Shown here piece by piece: positions 40,119-49,900 of a stretch of DNA of 60,187 nt. This DNA comes from Gammaproteobacteria bacterium (GTDB lineage Bacteria; Pseudomonadota; Gammaproteobacteria; Pseudomonadales; Azotimanducaceae), in the NCBI GenBank assembly GCA_021773565.1, contig JAJFJZ010000022.1, positions 1 to 60,187 on the forward strand, given 5' to 3'. The notes below the pieces were generated by a model. That model searched no databases and was not told the origin of the DNA. It saw only the letters and a list, made by a program, of their open reading frames with translations. How positions within the stretch are numbered: position 1 is the first letter of the stretch; every line of letters starts with the position of its first letter. Made by a program: the position numbers and the translations under genes.

Positions 40119-41726
40119 TTAGTTCAATCCAAAAACAAAAAGTGTGTTGCCGCCGATTATTGCAACACGTTGTTTTCCATTTACGGCAAATCCCATCGGG
40201 TTGGTACGAATGTGCGCTCCGGTATTAAACTTCCATAGGGGATTACCGGTCCCGTCGTGAAGCGCAAAAAAATTACCTTCATTTGTGGAGCCAAATACCA
40301 GGCCTCCTGCAGTTGCCATAAGGCCCGACCATGGCGGCGACTGTAATGGAAATTCCCATTGTTGTTTGCCGGTCATAACGTCCAGCGCCAGAACGGCTCC
40401 CGAGGCATCATCACCATCGTGTGCCTGCTCGCCACCCCCAAGAAATGGCAGGCCGGGTTCATACTCAACGGCTGCTTTGTAGTAGGTAGCGCCCATCCGA
40501 CGATTGGCGACAAAAAATTGTTGCGTGTTTGGGTTATAGGATGGTGAGTACCAGTTGGTAGCACCTTGCAGGCTGGGCCAGATCAGATTGCCTTGCTCTG
40601 TGGGTTCAATATTGTCCAGCAGTATTGGCCTGCCCTTTGAATCAATGCCCTTTGCCCAGGTCTGGCGGGAATAGGCTTCTCCTAATAGAAACTCTCCATT
40701 TGTGCGATCGATCAGATAATAGAAGGCATTACGATTGGCCAGCGCCAGCAGCTTGCGTTGCTGACCCTTGAACATGCCATCTACCAATACAGGAATCTGG
40801 TTGGCATCCCAGTCATGTGTGTCGTGTGGCGTGTATTGGAAGTGCCACTGGATATCGCCGTTATCGGGATTCATTGCCAACACCGAACAGGTAAAAAGGT
40901 TATCTCCTGGCCTTAGGTCACCATTCCAGTCTGGAGCTGGATTGCCCGTTGTCCAGTAAAGAGTATTTAATTCCGGATCAAATGATCCGGTTAGCCAGGT
41001 AGATCCTCCACCGGTTTGCCAGGATTCGCCCTGCCATGTATCGCTTCCGGGCTCGCCGGGTCCAGGCACGGTGAAAGTACGCCACAGGCGCTTGCCTGAT
41101 TTTGCGTCGTAGGCATCTATAAAGGCCCGAACCCCGGCCTCGGCACCGCTTAAACCCACAATAATTTTATTTTGCAAGGCCAATGGCGCCAGTGTGAGCG
41201 AAAATCCTACTGCATTGTCAGCAACTTTTTTTTCCCAACGAACAGACCCTGTTGCTGAATCAAGCGCAAAGAGACGAGCATCCAGAGTAGCTACAAAAAC
41301 TGAGTCACCCAGTATGGCGACTCCGCGGTTAACTTTTGGAAAACCAATGTGAAGCACTTCGTCTGATAGTTCCGGTTGCCAGTGCCACAAAACCTTTCCG
41401 GTTGCCACATCCAGTGCAGTCACGCTGCTGGGAGATTCCGTTAGATACATTATGCCGTCAGCAACGATCGGGGTAGTTTCCTGAAGGCCCGCACCCTCAA
41501 TAGATGACGGTTGCATCTGGTAGGCCCAGATGACTTTGAGTTGTGAGACGTTACTTTGGGTAATTTGTGCGAGCGGTGAAAATCGTTCTGATTTGTATCC
41601 ACCAGAGTAAGACAACCAGTCGTCACCGTTTGCTTCATCATCCAGTAGCTGCTGGTAAGTGGTTTCAGCCACCAGATGTGTAGTAAGCAAAAGGCAGGTT
41701 ATAAACAAACAGGTTTGTTTAGGCAT
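40119..41726 (-). CDS. PQQ-dependent (quinoprotein) dehydrogenase, periplasmic
   Basis: An eight-bladed quinoprotein propeller of the methanol/ethanol dehydrogenase family with a signal peptide (residues 1-20). Tryptophan-docking repeats are frequent (TGKVLWHWQ, TGSVRWEKK, SGKRLWRTF, NGDIQWHFQ). The TTGNPAPDWNGDLRPGDNLF segment keeps the Asn and active-site Asp seen in alcohol dehydrogenases. The vicinal Cys-Cys that normally lies before the VNRGVA strand is replaced (HIGFPKVNRGVA). The ATG directly follows the stop of the cytochrome c gene, so the pair is coupled; the cytochrome should accept the electrons. No pqq synthesis gene is in the window. Confidence 0.88.
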   Translation of the reverse strand: MPKQTCLFITCLLLTTHLVAETTYQQLLDDEANGDDWLSYSGGYKSERFSPLAQITQSNVSQLKVIWAYQMQPSSIEGAGLQETTPIVADGIMYLTESPSSVTALDVATGKVLWHWQPELSDEVLHIGFPKVNRGVAILGDSVFVATLDARLFALDSATGSVRWEKKVADNAVGFSLTLAPLALQNKIIVGLSGAEAGVRAFIDAYDAKSGKRLWRTFTVPGPGEPGSDTWQGESWQTGGGSTWLTGSFDPELNTLYWTTGNPAPDWNGDLRPGDNLFTCSVLAMNPDNGDIQWHFQYTPHDTHDWDANQIPVLVDGMFKGQQRKLLALANRNAFYYLIDRTNGEFLLGEAYSRQTWAKGIDSKGRPILLDNIEPTEQGNLIWPSLQGATNWYSPSYNPNTQQFFVANRRMGATYYKAAVEYEPGLPFLGGGEQAHDGDDASGAVLALDVMTGKQQWEFPLQSPPWSGLMATAGGLVFGSTNEGNFFALHDGTGNPLWKFNTGAHIRTNPMGFAVNGKQRVAIIGGNTLFVFGLN

Positions 41727-42554
41727 CTATTGGCTTCCTTTCTGGCTCATAAGGAAGGAAACCAGATCGATTTCCTCCTGCATAGTGAATGTACTTTGGT
41801 AGCTGGGCATCAGGCTATGACCAAACGCTTTTTGGTAACTCGTTAGAGATTGTTTATCAAAGGAGTAGCTCGTACCTGTCAGGTCACGCATTTGCACTGA
41901 AAATTCATCTTCGTTGATACGTATGCCTTCAAATTCTCCGGAAGGGGAGACTACCCGCACAGTTAAAAAAGAGTTGATGTTACCTCGAAACGGGGTGCTC
42001 TTCAGGGGCTGGTCAATATCAGGATTGGTAAGCGCATTGCGCAGATATTCGGCATTGCGGCGCAAGCCAACGTCGCTAAGCTCCGGGCCTATCCCGTGAC
42101 CCTGTCCATTCAATATATGGCAACTATGACACTGCCCTTTAAGCTGATAAAGCTGTTCACCCGCTAAAGGGTCCCCGGGTAAGGGTTCGGCCGGTAGTCG
42201 CCCCAGCGAGCGTACGTAATTTGCTACATAGGCAAGATCCCGATCGTTCAATGTCCAGGTTCCCGGCATGCCTGTGTTGGGAAGGCCTTCACCAATTACA
42301 TTTTGCAGTGATTCTTCATCGGGTGCATGGCGCAGCTTTGCCCGCTTCAGGCTCGGACCTTCGCCTCCTTCACCCAACATGCCATGGCAGCGGGCGCAGT
42401 GCACTCGAAACAGATCCTGGCCTTCTACTGGTGTCTCAGCAGAAATGGCAAACGAGGAAAGTACCGTGATTGCCAGATAGAGGCCAATGGTGTTTAGTCG
42501 CTTGGGCAAGGAACAATCTGTGAGTAGTACATACGTCAACGCGAAACACCACAT
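41727..42554 (-). CDS. Di-haem cytochrome c
   Basis: Two c-type haem sites, CARCH and CSCH-type CHSCH, in successive domains mark a periplasmic dihaem electron carrier; each has a downstream Met region (NTGMPGTW and the C-terminal FGHSLMPSY). The TIGLYLAITVLSSFAISA stretch is the signal peptide. The start is uncertain: I give ATG 42554 (276 residues). A longer frame to 42680 would overlap the divergent kinase gene, and an internal TTG at LPKRLN may be the true start. Its TAG abuts the ATG of the quinoprotein dehydrogenase, for which it is the likely electron acceptor. Confidence 0.85.
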   Translation of the reverse strand: MWCFALTYVLLTDCSLPKRLNTIGLYLAITVLSSFAISAETPVEGQDLFRVHCARCHGMLGEGGEGPSLKRAKLRHAPDEESLQNVIGEGLPNTGMPGTWTLNDRDLAYVANYVRSLGRLPAEPLPGDPLAGEQLYQLKGQCHSCHILNGQGHGIGPELSDVGLRRNAEYLRNALTNPDIDQPLKSTPFRGNINSFLTVRVVSPSGEFEGIRINEDEFSVQMRDLTGTSYSFDKQSLTSYQKAFGHSLMPSYQSTFTMQEEIDLVSFLMSQKGSQ

Positions 42555-42667
42555 CTGATTAACAGAATTTACCGTAACGACTTTGTCTTTGTATTTCAAT
42601 CGGGCAGATTTGCATGGAGTTGCGCGAACGCCTACCTGTAGCGCTCTATATTTGGCACAATTAGCGC

Positions 42668-43315
42668 ATGCATCGATCAATCGGCATTGCCGGAAATATG
42701 GGCGTCGGAAAATCTACTCTGGTTGAATTTTTGAGCCGTACCTACGATATCCATCCCTTCTATGAACCTGATGAAGACAACCCCTATCTGGCAGATTTCT
42801 ACCAGGACATGAAGCGCTGGTCCTTTCATTCCCAGCTATATTTTCTAAGCAACAAATTTCGCTTGCATCAGGAACTGGACCAGGCGCCAGGAGTAGTGGT
42901 GCTGGATCGTACTATTTTTGAGGACGCCGAAATATTTGCCACAGCACTGCACGATATGCGTCGTATGGATGATAGGGACTGGCAAACCTATCGCAAATTC
43001 TATGAGTCCATTCTGGATGCGATCAAACCCCCGGATCTGATGATCTATTTGCGTTGCTCCATGCGAACCTTGCGTAAGCGTATCAAACTTCGTGGCAGGG
43101 AAATGGAGCGGGATGTACCCTTGTCCTATCTTAAGCGTCTGGATGGCCTTTACGAAAAGTGGATTGCTTCCTATTCAATGAGCGACGTGCTGGTATTGGA
43201 TACTGACAACCTGGACTACGTTCACGATCTGGTTCACCGCCTGGACATTATGGAGCGAATTGAAGCTGTGCTGCCACAACAGAAAATAGATTTCGGGAAG
43301 GTGCATGACACATAG
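42668..43315 (+). CDS. Deoxynucleoside kinase family protein
   Basis: A P-loop nucleoside kinase: Walker A GNMGVGKST (residues 9-17), the acidic catalytic motif VVLDRTIFEDAEIF (the DRS/ERS-type motif), and the Arg-rich LID IKLRGREMER. The 215-residue length and YEPDEDNPYLADFY substrate segment match deoxyadenosine/deoxyguanosine kinases (dNK group). It phosphorylates deoxynucleosides to dNMPs in the cytosol. The similar HPPK-linked form in some proteobacteria sits beside folate genes; here it overlaps glucokinase by 11 bases instead. It is divergent from the cytochrome c gene. Confidence 0.87.
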   Translation: MHRSIGIAGNMGVGKSTLVEFLSRTYDIHPFYEPDEDNPYLADFYQDMKRWSFHSQLYFLSNKFRLHQELDQAPGVVVLDRTIFEDAEIFATALHDMRRMDDRDWQTYRKFYESILDAIKPPDLMIYLRCSMRTLRKRIKLRGREMERDVPLSYLKRLDGLYEKWIASYSMSDVLVLDTDNLDYVHDLVHRLDIMERIEAVLPQQKIDFGKVHDT

Positions 43316-44267
43316 ACTGGTAGCGGATATTGGTGGCACCAATGCACGTTTTGCCTTGCTGGCACCCGGCGCAGCCACTTTGTCCAAAGCGATCACACTA
43401 CAGTGCGCAAAATTTGCCAGTTTTGAGCTTGCGCTCGGGCATTATTTAAACGAGGTTGGTGTGGCGCAGATTGAAACTATGTGTCTGGCGGTTGCCGGGC
43501 CAGTGGTGGATGAGTCTGTAAATTTCACCAACAACGCCTGGGCTATAAGTGCCGCGGACCTTATGGAAAAATTCCCCGGTGCCAGAATCAAACTGCTTAA
43601 TGATTTTGAGGCGGTAGCGTACGCATTGCCGCAACTTGAAAACAACCATCTCTGCAGTGTTGGTGCAAATTTTCCAATGCCCAAGGATCAGGAAAACTTC
43701 AGGTTATGTGCCATCGGGCCTGGCACCGGCCTGGGTTGTGCCGGACTAATCGGTCAACAGGGCACACAGTGTGTAATTGTTAGTGAGGCAGGTCAGACAG
43801 GGTTTTCCCCTCAAAACTCCGTGCAGCTAGCTGTTCTGGAAGTGCTTGGTGCGCGTTATGGTCGAATATCCAATGAGCGTCTCTTATCCGGACCGGGTAT
43901 TGAGAACATCTATTGGGCGCTAGGGGAAATTGAGGGACAACCGGCCAAGCACTTGTCAGCAGAAGAAATATTTACTCGGGCAGGAAAGCAGAAGGATGGT
44001 TTGGCAAAAGAGAGCGTAGATGTTTTTTTTGAAGTATTAGGGCAGGTTGCGGGTGATATTGCATTAACACTTTACGCTATAGACGGTTTGTATATTGCTG
44101 GTGGTATTACCAGAAGATATCCGGAAGCGCTGGTGAAAAGTAAGTTTAGAGCTGGATTTGAGGATAAAGGTAAGTATCAAAACCTTATGGCGCGTATTCC
44201 CGTACATTTGATAAGGCATGAAAATCCTGGGTTACTGGGTGCGGTAAGCTATGCACTGGGTATGTAG
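43305..44267 (+). CDS. glk: Glucokinase
   Basis: ATP-dependent phosphorylation of glucose to glucose-6-phosphate. It has the ROK-independent Glk signature: ADIGGTNARFALL at the N-terminus (phosphate 1), LNDFEAVAYALP with the catalytic Asp, IGPGTGLGCAGL (phosphate 2) and YIAGGITRR (adenosine). The 320-residue length is standard. It overlaps the kinase gene upstream by 11 bases in a different frame, implying translational coupling. The stop codon lies inside a perfect palindrome. Confidence 0.94.
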   Translation: MTHRLVADIGGTNARFALLAPGAATLSKAITLQCAKFASFELALGHYLNEVGVAQIETMCLAVAGPVVDESVNFTNNAWAISAADLMEKFPGARIKLLNDFEAVAYALPQLENNHLCSVGANFPMPKDQENFRLCAIGPGTGLGCAGLIGQQGTQCVIVSEAGQTGFSPQNSVQLAVLEVLGARYGRISNERLLSGPGIENIYWALGEIEGQPAKHLSAEEIFTRAGKQKDGLAKESVDVFFEVLGQVAGDIALTLYAIDGLYIAGGITRRYPEALVKSKFRAGFEDKGKYQNLMARIPVHLIRHENPGLLGAVSYALGM

Positions 44268-44283
44268 TTAACTACATACCCAG
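44256..44283. repeat. Perfect 28-bp palindrome spanning the glk stop codon
   Basis: CTGGGTATGTAGTT (44256-44269) is followed at once by its exact reverse complement (44270-44283). As RNA it can form a 12-bp stem with a TTAA loop. No T-tract follows, so it is not a classic terminator; an mRNA-stabilising hairpin, a factor-dependent terminator or a protein-binding site are options. Confidence 0.85.
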
Positions 44284-44332
44284 GCAGAGCCAAACAGCCA
44301 GATGCAGGGGAGGGGTCTGCCCTTTGGAGAGG

Positions 44333-44367
44333 TACTGGATTTTTCGTAATTTACTGGATTTTTCGTA
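44333..44367. repeat. 16-bp direct repeat at the 3' end of the DUF4097 gene
   Basis: TACTGGATTTTTCGTA occurs at 44333-44348 and again at 44352-44367 (period 19). The second copy holds the last codons of the minus-strand DUF4097 gene, so its 3' end is duplicated just outside the coding region. Confidence 0.8.
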
Positions 44368-45349
44368 GGTTAATAGAACCGCCAGAAGCCCTTAAATGCA
44401 GTTCCGGACCACCGCCGTTTAATTCGCCTTTCAAAGAGCTTTTTGAGCTATTCCCCTGCACCAGAATTGGGAAATCGTTGTGAACCCGTCCACCACTGGT
44501 ACGAGCGTTAACATTTGCAGCAAATGAATCACCAAGATATACGGTAACCGAACCCCCTGAGGTGCTTAATTCGCTGTCTGCGGACAGCTGGGTAGGCAAG
44601 TGCGCAACAATTTTACCACCCGATGTTTTCGCACTGATCGTACCGTGTGCTTCACCGATCTTGATGCTGCCACCGGATGTTTTAGCTACCACGCTACCCC
44701 CCGCACCCTCGATGGAAATGCTGCCGCCGGAGGTGTTGGCATTCACATCACCCGCCACTGTTCCTACACGAATGGAGCCGCCTGAGGTTCTAAGCTCTGC
44801 GGTTTCCGGATTTCCGCTTAACTGGATAGAACCGCCACTGGTCTTGCCCTGAACGGTACCGGCGACATTATCAAAATGCAGACTGCCACCCGAGGTGCGG
44901 GATTGAATTTCGCCCGTGACATCCTGAACGGTAATTCGCCCGCCAGAGCTGTTCAGATCAACATCAAATTTTCCGGGTAGGGAAACTTCCAGGGTAAGGG
45001 AGCGTGAATGACCAAAACTGAGTTTACTGCGACGCTTAATGGATACATCTACGGAGTTTCCATTCTGCGAAAATGCAATGTCATAATCGTCCCTGATGTC
45101 CTCTTCACTGTCGTCGCCCCGGGTGATGTGAACATTAAGTTGCGAATTTTCGCCACCTCGAACATCAATTTTGGTGCTTTCTGCATTAACAATAAACTTG
45201 CCACCCGCGCTTACGTCAAAGCTTTGGCTAATGGGGGAGTTTGCAGCACTGGCGTTAAGCAGCACCAGGCAGGCTGCGGCAAATATAGCCATGAACCTTA
45301 CATAAGTCATTGTTATATCGGGTAATATTCTATGTATTTGTGTTTTCAT
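44351..45349 (-). CDS. Exported DUF4097 beta-strand repeat protein
   Basis: A signal peptide (hydrophobic core FMAIFAAACLVLLNASA) and then about 280 residues of right-handed beta-helix-like repeats, each marked by TSGGS or TSGGK at roughly 19-20 residue spacing (for example ELRTSGGSIRVGTVAGDV, NANTSGGSISIEG, VAKTSGGSIKIGE). This is the DUF4097/DUF4098-type putative adhesin family of unknown role, often linked to envelope stress. Start at ATG 45349 is weakly supported; ATG 45310 is the alternative. Convergent with glk. Confidence 0.86.
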   Translation of the reverse strand: MKTQIHRILPDITMTYVRFMAIFAAACLVLLNASAANSPISQSFDVSAGGKFIVNAESTKIDVRGGENSQLNVHITRGDDSEEDIRDDYDIAFSQNGNSVDVSIKRRSKLSFGHSRSLTLEVSLPGKFDVDLNSSGGRITVQDVTGEIQSRTSGGSLHFDNVAGTVQGKTSGGSIQLSGNPETAELRTSGGSIRVGTVAGDVNANTSGGSISIEGAGGSVVAKTSGGSIKIGEAHGTISAKTSGGKIVAHLPTQLSADSELSTSGGSVTVYLGDSFAANVNARTSGGRVHNDFPILVQGNSSKSSLKGELNGGGPELHLRASGGSINLRKIQ

Positions 45350-45510
45350 GATTCCATGTAATCCAAGTATTTATGTGGTTTCCTGTTTGCTCATACTATA
45401 TAGATGTCCCAAAGCCCTGCTTCGTTGCACTGCTGGCAAAATAAATTTCGGATTGTCAGCGCCAGAGCAGATGCACTATTCTCGATTGAAATGGCGAATG
45501 TGTTGTACCA

Positions 45511-46902
45511 ATGGAATTAGGTGTCTGGTCTCTTGCCCCCCTTATAGTTGCCCTTGTGTTTTCCTTCAAAACCCGCTCGGCGGCATTCTCCCTGTTCGCT
45601 GGTGTTCTGGTGGGTGTGGTTCTGATGGGGGATGACCCGGTGCGGGGTATGAATGCGCTCGTGCAAAATTCGCTGGGCAATGCGGATTTTCTCTGGTTGT
45701 GTGAAATCATAATTTTTATTGGAATTCTGTTTGAATTGTTCAAGGAATCTGGCGTGATTGCAGCCTTTGCAAAACGGGTTTCAAGGGCCGGCAGTTCTGC
45801 AAAGCGGGTTAAATTCACTTCCTGGGCCATGGGTTTTGTCATTGTTGACGACTACTTCAGCCCCCTGATGACCGGTGCGATTATGCGTCCATTATCAGAC
45901 GCAGCCAGAATTTCACGTGAAAAACTGGCTTTCATACTGGATTCGACAACCGCATCGGTGTGCATTCTTGTGCCTTTTACTGCCTGGGGCGCCTATCTTG
46001 TGAGTCTTATCGTCGCTCAGGGTGGGCCGGTAACCAATATAAGTGAAGGAATGGATCTGTTTGTCCATTCAATTCCCTACAACTTCTACTCGATTATGCT
46101 AGTGGTATTTACGTTGGGAATTTGCCTGCAGTTTATCCCTGATTTTGGACCGATGCGTCGCGCTGAGATTCGCGCACGTGAAACCGGTCAGGTTATAAGG
46201 GAGGGGGGCGTACCGCTGATAAGTGATGAAGGGGATACGCTTACCAGGTCAAAGGAACACACAGTCAATTTATTGAGTGACCTGCTGTTACCCGTTCTAA
46301 TTGTGTTTGGTGTTGCTGTTGGCAGTTTTGTATATGCACAGAGCATCCTTACCGCTGAAGCCTTTATGTTGGCGGTCTTTTACCTTGGAGGATCCATGTT
46401 GTTCAAAAAGCAACTGGATGGGGCAGCACACCTGAGCGAGGTTGCCATGCGTGGGGTGAAAAACGTGATGCCCGCGATAATCATCGTAGCTCTGGCCAAC
46501 TGCATTAATACGATAACCACAGAGCTTGGAGCAGCCAATTTTATTATTTCCTCTACCCAAAGCCTGCTGACTCCAGGTTTACTGGTGGCAATTACTTTTT
46601 TGCTGACGGCTACCATCTCATTTTCCACGGGTACTTCATGGGGGGCATATGCTTTAATGATTCCGTTGGCATTGCCACTGGCGTATAACTTTAGTGGCGG
46701 TACCGTAGACCTTTTGGTGTTAAAAACTGTTGCGGCAGTCGCCGGTGGCGGAATTTTTGGGGATCATGCCTCGCCGGTATCTGATACTTCGGTGCTTTCT
46801 TCTGCAGGCGCTGGCAGTGACCATATGGATCACGTTGTAACACAACTCCCCTATGCGCTGGTTGTTGCAGGGCTTACCTGTGTAGCCTATCTATTGGTTT
46901 AG
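45511..46902 (+). CDS. Na+/H+ antiporter, NhaC family (second paralogue)
   Basis: About 11 membrane helices with the family motifs STGTSWGAYALMIPLALPL and GGGIFGDHASPVSDTSVLSS, the same hallmarks as the protein at 23252-24628, though the two diverge in the rest of their length (here the N-terminus is ELGVWSLAPLIVALVFSFKTRS). Likely exchanges Na+ or a sodium-coupled organic substrate for protons. Its last four bases overlap the end of the convergent indolepyruvate oxidoreductase gene. Confidence 0.9.
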   Translation: MELGVWSLAPLIVALVFSFKTRSAAFSLFAGVLVGVVLMGDDPVRGMNALVQNSLGNADFLWLCEIIIFIGILFELFKESGVIAAFAKRVSRAGSSAKRVKFTSWAMGFVIVDDYFSPLMTGAIMRPLSDAARISREKLAFILDSTTASVCILVPFTAWGAYLVSLIVAQGGPVTNISEGMDLFVHSIPYNFYSIMLVVFTLGICLQFIPDFGPMRRAEIRARETGQVIREGGVPLISDEGDTLTRSKEHTVNLLSDLLLPVLIVFGVAVGSFVYAQSILTAEAFMLAVFYLGGSMLFKKQLDGAAHLSEVAMRGVKNVMPAIIIVALANCINTITTELGAANFIISSTQSLLTPGLLVAITFLLTATISFSTGTSWGAYALMIPLALPLAYNFSGGTVDLLVLKTVAAVAGGGIFGDHASPVSDTSVLSSAGAGSDHMDHVVTQLPYALVVAGLTCVAYLLV

Positions 46903-49900
46903 GCAACATTATGGATTTGAACAGAGCTGGCCGGATTGTGAAAATGGTGCAGGTACTGAATTTTATGTTCCCTGAAGTCAGCAATTGCGGCGGATTTAAT
47001 CGGCCCGTATCCCCTTATCTGATCCGGTAGGCTTGCACAACGGATAGCCGCATCCAGATTTTCCGGACGAAGGTTCGACAGGATTTCCTGGAGTAGTGCC
47101 TGGTATTCTTCGAGTACGGCTCGCTCTTCACGCCGCTCCGTCAGCCAGCCGAATGGGTCCAGAGAAGTTCCCCGCAAAAATTTCCCTCTCGCCAGCACCT
47201 TAAAAAGAGGCAGCATCCAGGCGCCAAAGCGCATTTTTTTGGGTCTGCCAAGCGCATCGAGACCTCTATTGAAAATCGGCGGCGCCAGATGGAAGCTGAG
47301 TTTGTAGTCACCCTGAAATGCTGCTTTGAGTTTTTTTTGAAATTCACCGTTGCTGTAAAGTCGCGCCACTTCATATTCATCCTTGTATGCCATCAGCTTG
47401 TACAGGTAGATCGCAACCGCGCGGCTTAACTTCTGTTCTTCCTTGTGCAGGGTAAGCTCTGCAGCGCAGAACTTGCCAACAATCTCTTTGTAAACGTCGG
47501 CATAGGCCTGATTTTGATACTGGAAGAGTAGTGTTGAGCGATGATCTATCAACTGATCAAGTGGCAATTGAATCGACACTTCTTCAGGCAGAGATGCTGC
47601 ATCATCAAGGTATTGCGGATCTTCTATCGCCAGGCGACCCCACATAAATGCGTGTTTGTTTTCCTCGATATTTACCCCATTGATCTCGATAGCACGCACC
47701 AGTGCCGCCTCGGAAACTGGAACAAGGCCCTGTTGCCAGGCGTAACCAAGCATGAAGACATTGGCATATACTGTATGGCCCATGAGTTGTTCCATGAGGG
47801 CATTAGCCTTCACTACCTTAAGATTGTGTATACCCACCGCGTCTCCTATCGCAGTCAGACGTTCATCCATATGGATTTGAGCGTTGCGGTTTTGTACGAA
47901 CTGGCCGGTGGGTACTTCACTATGGTTAACCAGGATACGGGTTCTGTCTTTTGCCAGTACACGTACCACGCGCGGATCAGTCCCAACAACCACATCGCAT
48001 GCCACTACCGCATCGGCGCGGCTATCGGCAATGCGCACCTGATGCAAATCTGAAGGCGTGCTGCCAATGCGGATGTGGCTGATCACCGCACCACCTTTTT
48101 GTGCAAAGCCGGTAAAATCCAGTACGGAAGCGCCTTTGCCTTCCAGGTGTGCTGCCATTGTGATTAGGGCACCCACGGTTACCACACCGGTGCCGCCTAC
48201 TCCGGCAACTACCAGGTCGAAAGCTTCTTCCAGTCTCGCAGGTGTTGGAGAGGGTAGTGCTGTTATGCGATCGGCGAAGTTCTTTGGAGTCGAAACTGTC
48301 CTGGGGCGCTTGAGTTCACCACCTTCCACGGTTACAAAGCTGGGGCAAAAGCCCTTTACACAAGAATAATCCTTGTTGCAGGATGACTGGTCTATTTTGC
48401 GTTTGCGTCCCAGTTCGGTATCCAGCGGGTAAATTGATAAACAATTGGATTGGGTGGAACAATCTCCACACCCTTCGCACACCGCCTCGTTAATAAATAT
48501 TCTGCGTGCAGGATCAGGATAGGTCCCACGTTTACGCTTGCGGCGTTTCTCTGCTGCACAGGCCTGATCATAGATCAACACGCTCACCCCGGAAACGCTA
48601 CGTAGTTCCTTCTGTAAAACATCCATCTCATCACGATGATGGAAAGTGCTGGAAATCGGGAACAGTGTTTTTTCGTGATACTTTTCCGGTTCGTCACTTA
48701 CGATCGCAATTCGTTGTACGCCCTCGGCACGCATCTGGTTGGCTATGGCAGGCACACTGATGGTGCCGTCTACAGGCTGTCCGCCGGTCATGGCTACGGC
48801 ATCATTGAACAGGATTTTGTAGGTGATATTGGTGTCAGCAGCCAGCGCCTGGCGGATGGCCAGGGAACCGGAATGAAAATAGGTTCCCTCCCCCAGGTTC
48901 TGGAACACATGTGGTTTTCCGGTAAACTGCGACTTGCCCACCCATGCTACTCCCTCGCCTCCCATCTGAACCAGGGACTCGGTTTTGCGGTTCATCCAGC
49001 TCGCCATGAAGTGACAACCAATGCCAGCCAGAGCGATGCTCCCCTCAGGGACTTTGGTAGAAGTATTGTGTGGGCAACCGGCACAAAAATAGGGCGTGCG
49101 TTTAACATCCGTGGGTACCTGTAGCTCCACCAGACTGTTGCTAATACTGGACAGGACCTCGTCAAAACGCACTTGCGGAAACTCGTGAATTATACGAGCA
49201 GCAACTATTGGTGCCAGCAAGCTTGGGCTCAACTCCCCGGTCCAGGGAATGAGTGCCAGTCCGTGTTCGTCGTATTTGCCAACCATACGGCTTGGTTTAT
49301 CACTCTGGTAGTCGTACAGGTTTTCTTTCAGCTGACTTTCTATAATGCCGCGTTTTTCCTCGACTACTAACACTTCATTTTTACCGCGCAAAAAAGCGCG
49401 TGCGCCTTCAGTCTCCAGTGGCCAGACCATTCCTACTTTGTAAATATCGATGCCAAGTTCCCGGGCGCGTTGTTCGTCCACCCCGAGCAATCTAAGCGCC
49501 TCCATAAGATCCAGGTGCCCTTTGCCGGTAGTGATAATGCCTAGTCGCGCGCCAGGAATATCATAGATTTTTTTATCGATAGGGTTAGCTCGGGCGAAGG
49601 CACGCACGGCATCCAGCTTGGCTACCATACGCGCTTCGACCTGGGGACCAGGTAAATCAGGCCACCGATAATGCAGGCCATAATCCGGTGCCTGATAATC
49701 CAGCGGTACCTTAAACTCGGGCAGCTCTAACAGATCAACTGATGCGGCACTTTCAACGGTCTCCGAGATTGCCTTAAAGCCTACCCAGCAGCCTGAAAAG
49801 CGTGACATGGCAAAACCGTATAGGCCGTAATAAATGTACTCTTCAACAGATGCCGGGTTAAGGGTGGGCATAAAAAATGCCATGAATGCAACGTCGGATT

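Noticed and set aside
47541-48053. 170-residue plus-strand frame inside the indolepyruvate oxidoreductase
   Set aside because: Entirely opposite a strongly conserved gene, with unnatural composition.
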